A stretch of 64,000 nucleotides of DNA from Deltaproteobacteria bacterium (lineage in GTDB: Bacteria; Myxococcota_A; UBA9042; DTJE01): NCBI GenBank assembly GCA_029555025.1, contig JAKPTZ010000045.1, positions 143,204 to 207,203 of the forward strand, given 5' to 3'. Of this stretch, positions 19,158 to 27,980 are shown in pieces (the stretch's first letter is position 1; each line of letters begins with the position of its first letter). The notes beneath the pieces are model-generated. The model saw nothing but the letters and a program-made list of their open reading frames with translations, was not told the origin of the DNA and searched no databases. Both the position numbers and the translations under genes were made by a program.

Positions 19158-20219
19158 ATGGGTGACAGGGATTACTACAACATACTTGGTGTCGAAAGGG
19201 GCGCCGACGCTTCCGAAATCAAGAAGGCTTACCGGAAGCTGGCGATCCAGTACCACCCCGACAGAAACCCGGACAACCCCGAGGCCGAGGAGAAGTTCAA
19301 ACAGCTCGCCGAAGCCTACGACGTGCTGTCGGATCCGGAAAAGCGCCGGGTCTATGACCAGTACGGCGCGGACGGCCTCAAGGGTCGCGGCTTCGACTTC
19401 CGGCCGGACGACATTTTCTCTTCCTTCATGAGCATGTTCGGTGGCGGTTTCGAGGATATCTTCGGAAGGGGCGGACGCCAGGGACCGTCACGGGGACGCG
19501 ATCACCAGACGACTCAGTCGGTGACACTCGAGGAAGCCGCCCGCGGCGTCGACAAGGAACTTAAGCTTCGGCGCGAGGAAGTCTGCTCGACCTGCTCCGG
19601 CAGCGGGGCCCGGCCCGGAACCACCCCGGAAACCTGTCGAACCTGCAACGGACGTGGCCGGGTCGCGCACAGCCAGGGGCCTTTCTCGATCACGACGACA
19701 TGCGGAACCTGTGCCGGAACCGGACGCGTCATACGGGAAAAATGCGACCAGTGCCGCGGAAGCGGACGCGTGACCGCGGACAGAACCTTCAAGATCAAAA
19801 TTCCGGCCGGGATCGACACAGGCAACTCCATCCGGGTCGCGGGCGCCGGCGGGGTCGGTTCCCCGGGGGCCGACCCGGGCGACCTCTACGTGGTCATTTC
19901 CGTCCTGGAGCAGGAAAAGTTCAGGCGCGAGGGTGACGACCTTATAACCGAACTGGAAATCGGGGTTCCCCACGCGGCCCTCGGTGCCCGCATGACCGTC
20001 ACGGACATCCTGGACGAGGAAGTTCCCCTGAACATCCCCGCGGGCGCGCAGCCGGACGAACTTCTTCAGATTTCCGGACACGGAATGCCCAGGCTTCAGT
20101 ATCATGGCCGCGGGGATCTCTGGGTTCAACTCAAGATAAAGGTTCCGATGAAGCTGTCCCGCAAGGAAAGGAAGCTTTACGAGGAATTGCGGGAACTGTC
20201 CGGAACCGGCGGGGATTGA
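19158..20219 (+). CDS. dnaJ: Chaperone protein DnaJ
   Basis: This 353-residue type I J-protein stimulates DnaK ATPase. It has a J domain ([21 protein letters not shown]..., HPD in YHPDRNPDN), a short Gly/Phe region ([13 protein letters not shown]), four zinc motifs ([32 protein letters not shown]) and a C-terminal substrate-binding domain. ATG 19158 is where homology starts; in-frame starts at 19,119 and 19,137 lack ribosome-binding sites. The stop overlaps the next start by one base. No dnaK or grpE is adjacent. Confidence 0.96.
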   Translation: MGDRDYYNILGVERGADASEIKKAYRKLAIQYHPDRNPDNPEAEEKFKQLAEAYDVLSDPEKRRVYDQYGADGLKGRGFDFRPDDIFSSFMSMFGGGFEDIFGRGGRQGPSRGRDHQTTQSVTLEEAARGVDKELKLRREEVCSTCSGSGARPGTTPETCRTCNGRGRVAHSQGPFSITTTCGTCAGTGRVIREKCDQCRGSGRVTADRTFKIKIPAGIDTGNSIRVAGAGGVGSPGADPGDLYVVISVLEQEKFRREGDDLITELEIGVPHAALGARMTVTDILDEEVPLNIPAGAQPDELLQISGHGMPRLQYHGRGDLWVQLKIKVPMKLSRKERKLYEELRELSGTGGD

Positions 20220-21046
20220 TGATTCCACCGGTCAAATTCATCCGTCCGCTCAGTTTTGGTTTCGGCGTCGAGTCGTGGCTTGCATTGCTCGGCGGCCAGA
20301 AGGTTGTCCTTCGACGCTTCTTCGGCCCTGCCCTGGATCCCGGCTACAGACTTCTTCCCGACGAATTCACGCTGTTCCGCATTTCCCACCCTGGAATCCA
20401 GAGGCTTCTCCTGAGTGGCAACGACGACGATGGCGCAATCGTATATATATACGAATTCATTGAAGGAAGATCCCTGTACGACATCATGCGGGACGATGCC
20501 CGGACTGCAATCGACGGATCGCTGCTCGCCACCATGCTCAGGGATGGACTCGAGGCGCTCAGCTGCCTTCACGAAGAGTCCCCCGTCGCGCCGGTGCTGC
20601 ACGGCGACGTCTCTCCGGGAAACATGGTCTGGGGTTCGGCCACACCCGGCGGACCGTCCCGACTTACCCTGATCGATGTCAGGGGAATCGACGCGCCCGG
20701 CAATCGGGATCAGGCCGACGATGCCCCGGACGACATCATCGTCGGGACACTGCCGTACATTGCCGACGAAGTCCTTGGGGGAAAGATGCTGACGCCGGCG
20801 GCCGAGACGTGGTCGCTTGCCGCCTCCCTGCTTTCGGCGGCGCTGGGCGGCAGCCCGTGGCGCAAGGCGGCGTCGCCGGCGGAAATGCTTCGGATGCGTT
20901 CCGATGTGCGCCCCGAGGTTCTGCTGAACGATGCCGCCGGAATCGCCGGGCTTGACGACGCGACCCTGCGCACCCTGGCCGCGATGCTTTCAACCGACCC
21001 TTCGGACCGGCCCTCGGCGTCGGAAGCGATCCGGATGCTATCCTGA
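20219..21046 (+). CDS. Divergent Ser/Thr protein kinase-like protein coupled to dnaJ
   Basis: This 275-residue protein has a degenerate protein kinase fold. The Gly-rich loop is SFGFG, the usual VAIK lysine appears as VVLRR, and a helix-C Glu is present (DEFTLFRISHPGI). The catalytic loop is HGDVSPGN, with Asp and Asn kept but HRD replaced by HGD. The metal motif is LIDVRG instead of DFG, and IADE replaces APE. It may be a weak kinase, a pseudokinase or an aminoglycoside-type kinase relative. It starts inside the dnaJ stop (TGATG) with GGGG just upstream, so its level is tied to DnaJ; a chaperone-linked signalling role is inference. Confidence 0.75.
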   Translation: MIPPVKFIRPLSFGFGVESWLALLGGQKVVLRRFFGPALDPGYRLLPDEFTLFRISHPGIQRLLLSGNDDDGAIVYIYEFIEGRSLYDIMRDDARTAIDGSLLATMLRDGLEALSCLHEESPVAPVLHGDVSPGNMVWGSATPGGPSRLTLIDVRGIDAPGNRDQADDAPDDIIVGTLPYIADEVLGGKMLTPAAETWSLAASLLSAALGGSPWRKAASPAEMLRMRSDVRPEVLLNDAAGIAGLDDATLRTLAAMLSTDPSDRPSASEAIRMLS

Positions 21047-21112
21047 ACCGCAATCAATTATTCGGGAAATGAAGGAACCGGCAGAATCCCGCCCGTGGCG
21101 CCTCGACCTTCC

Positions 21113-22213
21113 TCACCAGCGGGTCTTGCCTTCCCATGTGGCGTCGGATCCCTGGTCGAAGCGGCTGCCGTGCACCAGGCGGCGCACGACTTCCCAGTGC
21201 TGGCGCACCTTGTACATCTCGTGATTGTTGTCGCCCACCTCGTTTCCCTTCCAGGTTGTCTGGTCAAAGATCTGAAACTCAACCTGAATGTAAACAAGCG
21301 TCCCAAGCTCGACAAGCACCGGGTTATCACGGGGAACAAGCTCCCGTATGCGAAGCGGCAGTTCGACGACGAAGTTGATCATCCTGAAGGTGGATCCGGA
21401 AAAGCCGTTCGGGTCATCGCCGGTTCCGTCGGCGTCCTCGTACAGGTACCTTGCGCCCAGGCCCGGATCGTCGGACGCCCACGAAGGGACGGCTTCCAGC
21501 AGGGCCGACGTGTTGATGATCTGGTTGCGGGACTGGCCAGGCACCACGTAGTTGTATGGGAAAAGATTGTCCTTCAGGTAGGACAGCACCGGGACGATGT
21601 CCGACTCCTCGGCAGTGACCAGCCTGAAACGCAGCCTGTCATAGACCTGGGCGGCGAAGTTGGTCTTCTTCGAAAGCAGTTTGGTAATCAGGGAATCCCG
21701 CGCCTTGCGGTTTGCCTCATAAAGAATGATCGGCGCGCCAAGGGATCTCATCGCGGCGACGGTCTGATCGACCCGCGCCACAGCCATCTGGAAAAGCTGG
21801 TCTTCCGGAACGGCAAGGCGGAATCGAAGCTGCTGCGCATCGACATGATTCACGACGTGCATGACCTTCAGGATTACACAGGCCAGCTTCTGGTACTCGT
21901 CGTCCCGGGAGGCCGTCAGCAGAAGCGCCTCGATTGACGAGGGGCTGCGAAGACCTTCAGGGAAGTGGTAATTGAAATTGGCCTCGAGGTATGCCACGGC
22001 CTTCTTCAACAGGCTCCGCAGCCTGGCCTGGTCATCCGGCACCGTCACATCGAACCCGTTGACCAGCAGGAAACTCGCGACCTCGTCCGCGTCACGGAGG
22101 TTCAGGCGCGCCCAGTCAACGACCGAGCCGCCCCTGAGGATCAGTCGAACCGCCTCGATATCGTTCAGGTCGAACGAACCTGACGCATCACCCTTCAGGA
22201 GCCATTCAGGCAT
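21113..22213 (-). CDS. TIGR04552-like conserved protein with RelA/SpoT-like patches
   Basis: This 366-residue soluble protein resembles what I recall as TIGR04552, a conserved uncharacterised family of myxobacteria and relatives. The N-terminal half is helical (EAVRLILRGGSVVDWARL; YLEANFNYHFP). The C-terminal half has patches like a RelA/SpoT synthetase fold: YDRLRFRLV, FPYNYVVPGQSRN, then VYIQVEFQIFD followed by GDNNHEMYKVRQ, reminiscent of EIQIRT...AHW.YK. The key ppGpp synthetase residues are not clearly intact, so no enzymatic claim is made. ATG 22213 has AGGAAG upstream. It is divergent from rpoN across ~160 bases. Confidence 0.7.
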   Translation of the reverse strand: MPEWLLKGDASGSFDLNDIEAVRLILRGGSVVDWARLNLRDADEVASFLLVNGFDVTVPDDQARLRSLLKKAVAYLEANFNYHFPEGLRSPSSIEALLLTASRDDEYQKLACVILKVMHVVNHVDAQQLRFRLAVPEDQLFQMAVARVDQTVAAMRSLGAPIILYEANRKARDSLITKLLSKKTNFAAQVYDRLRFRLVTAEESDIVPVLSYLKDNLFPYNYVVPGQSRNQIINTSALLEAVPSWASDDPGLGARYLYEDADGTGDDPNGFSGSTFRMINFVVELPLRIRELVPRDNPVLVELGTLVYIQVEFQIFDQTTWKGNEVGDNNHEMYKVRQHWEVVRRLVHGSRFDQGSDATWEGKTRW

Positions 22214-22373
22214 ACGTGACACGCTTCCTTCCGGCGACCGCCGGGTGTGCCCAACCAACGGGCGGATTGTAGTCCGGAGCATTAACCTTTACAACCTTGC
22301 AGACCCCTGCTAGCTTTGATTCGACGGTTCGCGTGATGTGGGCCTTGCCGGCTGCAGTAACGGAAGATAGCCT

Positions 22374-23855
22374 ATGGATATCCGGCAGGAGCTGGGAACC
22401 AGATTACAACAGAGACTGATCCCGACCCCGCAACTGCAGGTCGCAATCAGGCTGCTGCAGTTGTCACGTCTCGAGCTTGTCGATGAAATCCGCCAGCAGC
22501 TTGACGCCAATCCCGCCCTCGAGGAAGTCGAGGTCAACAGCGAAAGCATCTCCCTTGACGAGCCGTCGAATCAGTCGCCAAACCTGAGTCAGCCGGCCCC
22601 GGACACTTCAAGGCCCCCGGATCCCGACGATCAGGCAGCGGCCTCGGAACGCAGCGAAATGTCCGATCAGGACAGCATCGACTGGGAAAAGTACGTCGAG
22701 GGATACAACACCTTCTCGCATGGACCCGAGATCCGGGTTTCCAACGACGAATACCCGACGGTTGAGGCGACCGTCGGCGCGCGCAGTTCCCTGGCCGAGC
22801 ACTTGACCTGGCAGTTGAACCTGTCCGACCTGCCGCCGCTTTCCAGAGAGGTGGGCCGCTTCATAATAGGCAACATCAACGACGACGGATATCTTGAGGA
22901 CTGCCTTGACGAGGAGATCGCCCTGGCCACCGACACCACGGTCGAGCATGTGCGGGAAGTCCTGACGGTGATCAGGGCCTTCGACCCCCCGGGCGTCGCC
23001 TCGCGCAGCCTGAAGGAATGCCTTCTTGTCCAGGCCGCACTGAACTGGCCGGACAACATGCTGCTGCGGAAGATGATTGAAAACCACCTCCCCGACCTTG
23101 AAAGGCGCAACTTCCAGGCGGTGGCGCGCGGCCTTCGCGTCGGTCTGGACGACGTGAAGGAACTCATCGGACTGTTACAGACGATGGAACCCAGGCCGGG
23201 CCGCCAGTACTCATCCGACGATATCATCTATGTCCAGCCGGACGTGCATGTAATCAAAGTCGGGGACGAATATGTCGTTGTCGTCAACGACGACGGCCTT
23301 CCACGACTGAAAATCAGCCAGTATTACGAAAAGACGCTTTCACGGCAGACGGCGGGCGAGGCCAGGGAGTTCGTCAAGGACAAGCTCAGGGCCGCATCCT
23401 GGCTGATTAAGTCGATCAACCAGCGCCAGACGACGATCCGGCGGGTGACGGAAAGCATCATGAAGTTCCAGCACGACTTCCTGGAACACGGGGTCGAACA
23501 CCTGAAACCCCTGGTGCTGCGGGATGTGGCGGACGATGTCGGCATGCACGAATCAACCATCAGCCGGGTCACCACAAACAAGTACGTGCATACGCCGCAG
23601 GGCATCTTCGAACTGAAGTACTTTTTCAACAGCAAGATTTCCGGCGCCTGGGGGGTCGAGGATCACTCATCGATGAGCGTCAAGTCCAGAATCAAGGCGC
23701 TTGTTGACGCGGAAAGACCGGATCGGCCCTTGTCGGATCAGGAAATCGTGAAAATACTGGGAGACGAGGGCGTGATTATTGCAAGGCGCACGGTGGCGAA
23801 GTACCGTGAAGCCCTGGGGATCGCGCCGTCGTCACGCAGGAAGGAACTTGTGTAG
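22374..23855 (+). CDS. rpoN: RNA polymerase sigma-54 factor
   Basis: This 493-residue sigma factor directs transcription from -24/-12 promoters with AAA+ activators. It has the Gln/Leu-rich region I (QELGTRLQQRLIPTPQLQVAIRLLQLSRLEL), an acidic region II (~60-110), the core-binding domain, the HTH (VADDVGMHESTISRVTTNKY) and the RpoN box ARRTVAKYRE near the end. The gene order rpoN-hpf-rapZ is classical, but lptB upstream and ptsN are absent. No sigma-54 activator occurs in the window. Confidence 0.98.
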   Translation: MDIRQELGTRLQQRLIPTPQLQVAIRLLQLSRLELVDEIRQQLDANPALEEVEVNSESISLDEPSNQSPNLSQPAPDTSRPPDPDDQAAASERSEMSDQDSIDWEKYVEGYNTFSHGPEIRVSNDEYPTVEATVGARSSLAEHLTWQLNLSDLPPLSREVGRFIIGNINDDGYLEDCLDEEIALATDTTVEHVREVLTVIRAFDPPGVASRSLKECLLVQAALNWPDNMLLRKMIENHLPDLERRNFQAVARGLRVGLDDVKELIGLLQTMEPRPGRQYSSDDIIYVQPDVHVIKVGDEYVVVVNDDGLPRLKISQYYEKTLSRQTAGEAREFVKDKLRAASWLIKSINQRQTTIRRVTESIMKFQHDFLEHGVEHLKPLVLRDVADDVGMHESTISRVTTNKYVHTPQGIFELKYFFNSKISGAWGVEDHSSMSVKSRIKALVDAERPDRPLSDQEIVKILGDEGVIIARRTVAKYREALGIAPSSRRKELV

Positions 23856-23998
23856 GCTCCCTGCCCGGCCCATGCAGCCTGGCGGGTGTTTGATATCGCG
23901 CGGCCTGCCAGGTCGCGCAACCCTTTCGGGCGGATATTGCGCCGCCCGAGTTTCGAGCGCAGCCCAGGGAAACGGGGCGGCGCCGGAAAGGAGTCACC

Positions 23999-24298
23999 AT
24001 GAAGGTTAACTACACCCTTCGCCAGTTCAATGCATCCGATGCGCTTCGCGAACTGATTGAGTCGAAGCTGGAAAAGCACATCGGTCAGTATCTTCCCGAA
24101 GAACACGAGATAAAGGTAACCCTGAGCATGGAAAAATCCTGGGCCACCTTCGACCTGATGGTTCAGTTCAAGGGCGAAACGTTCAAGGCCGCCGAAAAGG
24201 CAACCGACATCTATCCCGTCCTGGACGTCGTGATCGAGAAGGTCGCCAGGCAGGTCGCGAAACACCGCGACATGATTGTTGACAAGCGCAAGCGTTGA
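23999..24298 (+). CDS. hpf: Ribosome hibernation-promoting factor, short form
   Basis: This 99-residue protein matches the HPF/YfiA fold (VNYTLRQFNASDALRELIESKLEKHI, IKVTLSMEKSWATFDLMVQ, TDIYPVLDVVIEKVARQVAKHRD). It binds the 30S decoding site in stationary phase and promotes 100S dimers or inactive 70S. It lacks the C-terminal dimerisation domain of long HPF. ATG has GGAAAGGAG upstream. It follows rpoN by 143 bases and overlaps no neighbour. Confidence 0.95.
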   Translation: MKVNYTLRQFNASDALRELIESKLEKHIGQYLPEEHEIKVTLSMEKSWATFDLMVQFKGETFKAAEKATDIYPVLDVVIEKVARQVAKHRDMIVDKRKR

Positions 24299-24315
24299 CC
24301 GGAGGCGTCCCCACC

Positions 24316-25212
24316 TTGACTTCGGAACATATCGTCATTGTGACCGGGCTCTCGGGCTCGGGGAAGACGGCCGTAATCAAGGCCATGGAGGATCTCGGGT
24401 TCTTCTGCGTCGATAACCTCCCGCTGCCGCTGCTGGACAAGATCCTGTTTCTTGCGGAAACCCACCAGGAAATTTCCAGGATCTGCATCGGCATCGACGT
24501 CAGGGAGGGCCCACTGCTGAAATCCTTCAGGACGGAAGTCGGCAAGATCCGGAATCTTGGGCACAAGCTGGAAATCATTTATCTGGAAGCCGGGCAGGAG
24601 GCCCTCGAACGGAGGTACTCGGAAACCAGGCGAAGACATCCGCTGCAGGAACTTGCCGGTTCGGTGCGCCAGGGAATCGAGCGGGAAAGCGAGCTTCTTG
24701 GCGAGATCCGGACGATGGCCGACTGGGTCATCGACACGACGGATCTGAACGTTCACGACGTGCGAACCCTGATACATCGAGCCTATGACCGTTCCGAATC
24801 CAGCCGCATGGCCGTTGAGGTCGTCTCTTTCGGGTTCAGGGATGGCGTGCCGCGTGACGCATCCTATGTGTTCGACTGCCGCTTCCTCAGGAATCCCCAT
24901 TTCGAAAGCGAACTGCGGCCACTTACCGGCGCCGACCCTGCCATTGTCGAGTTCATGGAAGGGACGCCGGAGTGGGGCGACTTCATCGATCGGGTGTCGA
25001 ACATGCTGCGGTTCACGCTGCCCCTTCACGAAAGGGAGCCGCGACCTTTAATCACAATCGCGTTCGGATGCACCGGTGGCCGCCACCGTTCGGTCGCGGC
25101 GGCCGAAAAGGTGGCGCGGATACTTGCGGAATCCGGGTTCAGGGTGAAGGTATCCCATCGCAACAGGGAAACGGCCAGGGACATCGACGGAAAAGGAACA
25201 ACGACGGAATGA
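24316..25212 (+). CDS. rapZ: RNase adapter protein / nucleotide-binding protein RapZ
   Basis: This 298-residue P-loop protein has Walker A GLSGSGKT (11-18), the DNLPLPLL patch, and the conserved C-terminal domain with FGFRDGVPRDASYVFDCRFLRNP, IAFGCTGGRHRSV and HR at the tail. In E. coli RapZ tunes GlmZ/GlmS through RNase E; in other lineages the role is less clear. TTG 24316 is favoured because GGAGG lies 10 bases upstream; an earlier TTG at 24295 would overlap hpf. Confidence 0.95.
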   Translation: MTSEHIVIVTGLSGSGKTAVIKAMEDLGFFCVDNLPLPLLDKILFLAETHQEISRICIGIDVREGPLLKSFRTEVGKIRNLGHKLEIIYLEAGQEALERRYSETRRRHPLQELAGSVRQGIERESELLGEIRTMADWVIDTTDLNVHDVRTLIHRAYDRSESSRMAVEVVSFGFRDGVPRDASYVFDCRFLRNPHFESELRPLTGADPAIVEFMEGTPEWGDFIDRVSNMLRFTLPLHEREPRPLITIAFGCTGGRHRSVAAAEKVARILAESGFRVKVSHRNRETARDIDGKGTTTE

Positions 25213-25242
25213 CGCTGCATCGTCGCAGCAACAAGGATTTAT

Positions 25243-25980
25243 ATGAAAGATATCGATTCAATTGAGATATCCCAGATCCTGGAAGAGGCCGACGAGGACA
25301 TGTTCGATGCCCGGCGGCTCGGGGGCAGAAGCGCTCCGGCGGCCAGATACGCCGCATCCCAGTCGGCGGAAAAGTATCTGAGGGCGCTTTGCGAGGCGGT
25401 CGGACGCCCAGCCGGAATCATGTGGGACATCCTCAAGATTCACGACACGGTGGGAGATATCGCCGGCCTTGGCGCGATAAGGGATTCTGTCGAGCTTCTT
25501 TCGAAGTTCACGACACCGGCCCGCTCCGGCGACGGCGCGACCGCGCCAATGAAGGACGTCCTGCATTCAGTGGAAACCGTTCGCTGGGCGGTGCGCAAGG
25601 CCTTCGGAATCGATGAGCCGGCCCCGGTGGCCCCCGAGTCCGGGGCGGTTCCGTGCGTCTCCTCGGAAGTCATCGACTCCGCCGTGATTCCGGTTGACGA
25701 CGACCTTATCCCGACCATACTGCCCGGCGACGCTTCCGGCCCGGACGGCGACAACCAGCCCGTCGCTACCGAACCGGTTCGGCCGGCAGCCCCTGACATG
25801 CAGGCACGGAACCGCCGGGAACCCGGGGCCGGAAGAAGCCCGGAGGAGCGCAACACGTCCTTCGTAAAGACTTTCCTTGTCTGCGACCGGTGCGGCGTCA
25901 GAATACCGCGCACCAGGCAGACCGCGACCGGCCGGGTACCCTGCGCGATGTGCGGACGTCCAATGAAACTTCAGCGCTGA
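25243..25980 (+). CDS. HEPN-domain protein with C-terminal zinc ribbon
   Basis: The first ~125 residues form a HEPN domain (ILEEADEDMFDARRLGGRSAPAARYAASQSAEKYLRALCEA), known from nucleotide-binding and RNA-cleaving systems, usually beside a minimal nucleotidyltransferase. None is adjacent. A ~75-residue Pro/Asp-rich linker follows, then a zinc ribbon CDRCG...CAMCG (residues ~220-240). This fusion is unusual. It begins 31 bases after rapZ and is followed by a kinase that also starts with a zinc-ribbon-like segment. Function unknown. Confidence 0.75.
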   Translation: MKDIDSIEISQILEEADEDMFDARRLGGRSAPAARYAASQSAEKYLRALCEAVGRPAGIMWDILKIHDTVGDIAGLGAIRDSVELLSKFTTPARSGDGATAPMKDVLHSVETVRWAVRKAFGIDEPAPVAPESGAVPCVSSEVIDSAVIPVDDDLIPTILPGDASGPDGDNQPVATEPVRPAAPDMQARNRREPGAGRSPEERNTSFVKTFLVCDRCGVRIPRTRQTATGRVPCAMCGRPMKLQR

Positions 25981-26032
25981 ACCGACCGAACCTGACGCCC
26001 CCGACCGACGCCAATTTGGAAGGGGGCCTTGA

Positions 26033-27112
26033 TTGCAAATAGAATCAGCGTGGAAGTCTGTCCTTCGACCGTCTGGACAATGGAGGTCAGTCATCGACTT
26101 CTTCTGCGAAAGATGCGGCAGGGTCTTTAAGGCGCCCGACCCGGCCGTCTGCACCGAAGACGGGATTGAACTGCGTCCGCTGGCCGCCAGGCTGCCGGAA
26201 CGCGGCGAACTGATCGGCAAGCATTACCGCGTGAACAAAAAGGTCGGTGACGGCGGCATGTGCGCCATATACAGCGCCACCGACCTGACGAACGACACCG
26301 AAGTGGCGGTTAAGGTGCTGCACCCGGAGCTTGCCACCGAACCGGGACAGAGCGAGTCGATGCTCTACGAGGTCAGCCTTTCCCTGAGCCTGGATGATGA
26401 GAACCTGGTTCGATGCTACGACGGCGGAATTTCGCGAAACGGCTTTCACTTCATGGTCATGGATCTGCTGGAAGGGCGCACGCTTGCCCAGCTTCTTGCG
26501 ATACGCGGTCGGGTCTGCATGGAGGACGCCGCCGAAATCTTCATCGGGGCGGCCCGCGGCCTGCACGCGGTTCACCAGAGCGGCCATGTTCACCGCGACG
26601 TCAAGCCGGAAAACATATTCATCAACGGCAATGCAACGACCCGCACAATCATGGCGGAAAGGGTCAAGTTGATGGATCTTGGCGTCGCCAGGCCGGCAAA
26701 CGCTCCGGTCCGCAGCATGACCGTCTATGGAACGCCGGAGTACATGAGTCCGGAGCAGGTCTCCGGCCAGTCCCTTGACCGGCGGAGCGACCTGTACTCG
26801 CTCGGGGTCGTGCTTTACGAAATGCTGACCGGAAAACCGTGCTTCGACGGAACAGATGCCAGGGAGGTCATGCTGGCCCATATCCGACGCCAGCCTCCCG
26901 CCCTTCCCGAATCGCTCGAGGTGACGCCGCTGGGAAGGATTCTTTCCGGAATAGTCACGTCGCTGCTTCAGAAAAAACCGGACGACAGGCCATCGTCCGC
27001 GCTTGAAATCTCGCGGTTGATACCGCTTGCCGACATCAGGCGCAACACGACCTCAAGGCTGGATTTCAGCTTTTTTGAAACTTCCGCCCCGCCGGAGCAT
27101 CGACTCCCCTGA
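26033..27112 (+). CDS. Eukaryote-type Ser/Thr protein kinase with N-terminal Cys motif
   Basis: This 359-residue cytosolic kinase has a complete catalytic set: VGDGGMCAIYSA (Gly loop), AVKVL (ATP lysine), HRDVKPEN, MDLGVAR and GTPEYMSPEQ. It starts with a short CERCG...C segment (residues ~25-42) that may bind zinc. No transmembrane helix or PASTA repeats follow the kinase domain; the tail is short. The TTG start has GGAAGGGGG 8 bases upstream. Its 3' end overlaps the converging parA gene by 47 bases. Confidence 0.9.
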   Translation: MQIESAWKSVLRPSGQWRSVIDFFCERCGRVFKAPDPAVCTEDGIELRPLAARLPERGELIGKHYRVNKKVGDGGMCAIYSATDLTNDTEVAVKVLHPELATEPGQSESMLYEVSLSLSLDDENLVRCYDGGISRNGFHFMVMDLLEGRTLAQLLAIRGRVCMEDAAEIFIGAARGLHAVHQSGHVHRDVKPENIFINGNATTRTIMAERVKLMDLGVARPANAPVRSMTVYGTPEYMSPEQVSGQSLDRRSDLYSLGVVLYEMLTGKPCFDGTDAREVMLAHIRRQPPALPESLEVTPLGRILSGIVTSLLQKKPDDRPSSALEISRLIPLADIRRNTTSRLDFSFFETSAPPEHRLP

Positions 27113-27968
27113 AACCCATTCGGCCCAGGACTTCCGCCGCCAGGTTCCTGTAAGCCCTGGCACCCGCCGAACGTGAGTCGAAGTCGAAGACTGAAACGCC
27201 TGAAACCTGGGCGCGGGCAAGGGAACTGTTGGCCGGAATGCGGCTTGAAAGAAGCCTTTCCCCCCAATTGTCCGACAACTCCTTCAGGATCTGGTCGGTC
27301 AGCTTTCCGTTGCGCCTGTCGACACGGACGGGAAGAACTCCGAGAACCTCGAGATCATGTCCGAGCTGCTCGTTGACGGTATCAATCACGCCGATGATAT
27401 CGCCTACGGCGGCCATCGAAAGGATGCTCATGTCGCAGGGAACAAGGACGTGGGACGACGCCACCATTGCGTTCAACGTAAGGTTGCCGACGTTCGGGGG
27501 GCAGTCGAAGATGATGACGTCGAACCGGGCCGCCGCCTTCCGCATGACGTTTCGCAGCAGGAATTCCCGACCGATCATGCCCGCCATTATTCCCTCGGTC
27601 ACGGCAAGGCCCTTGTCCGAAGGCGTGGCCCACAGCCGGGGTTCCGAAGTCTGGACAACGATGTCCATCAGGTCATCGACCCGCCTGACTTCCCTGCCGG
27701 AAGAAAGCATGACGTCCGACAGCGACGCCCCGCCCTGATCCCGAACCACGGCGGAAAGCGCCTCGGCCACGTGTCCCTGGCCATCCATATCGACCATCAG
27801 GACATCAAGGCCATGATACCTGGCCATCGCGACCGCAAGGTTGACGGTCGTGGTGGTCTTGCCCACTCCACCCTTGCGCGCGGCCACGGCAAGGATCTTG
27901 CCTCGGGGCGTCGGAGCGGCTTCCTGTTCGAACCCGATAATCTTCCGGATCTGTTCGGTCAGCGACAA
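27066..27968 (-). CDS. ParA/Soj-family ATPase
   Basis: This 300-residue protein has the deviant Walker A KGGVGKTTTTVNLA, Walker A' VDMDGQGHV and Walker B VIIFDCPPNV. ParA proteins position chromosomes, plasmids or other cargo by dimerising on DNA. No parB is beside it; the upstream gene encodes a CFI-box protein, so the cargo may be something other than the chromosome. A TTG start has GGAGG 7 bases upstream. The gene is 12 bases from the upstream stop, so the two are probably cotranscribed. Confidence 0.9.
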   Translation of the reverse strand: MSLTEQIRKIIGFEQEAAPTPRGKILAVAARKGGVGKTTTTVNLAVAMARYHGLDVLMVDMDGQGHVAEALSAVVRDQGGASLSDVMLSSGREVRRVDDLMDIVVQTSEPRLWATPSDKGLAVTEGIMAGMIGREFLLRNVMRKAAARFDVIIFDCPPNVGNLTLNAMVASSHVLVPCDMSILSMAAVGDIIGVIDTVNEQLGHDLEVLGVLPVRVDRRNGKLTDQILKELSDNWGERLLSSRIPANSSLARAQVSGVSVFDFDSRSAGARAYRNLAAEVLGRMGFRGVDAPAGRKFQKS

Positions 27969-27980
27969 GGCAAACCTCCT

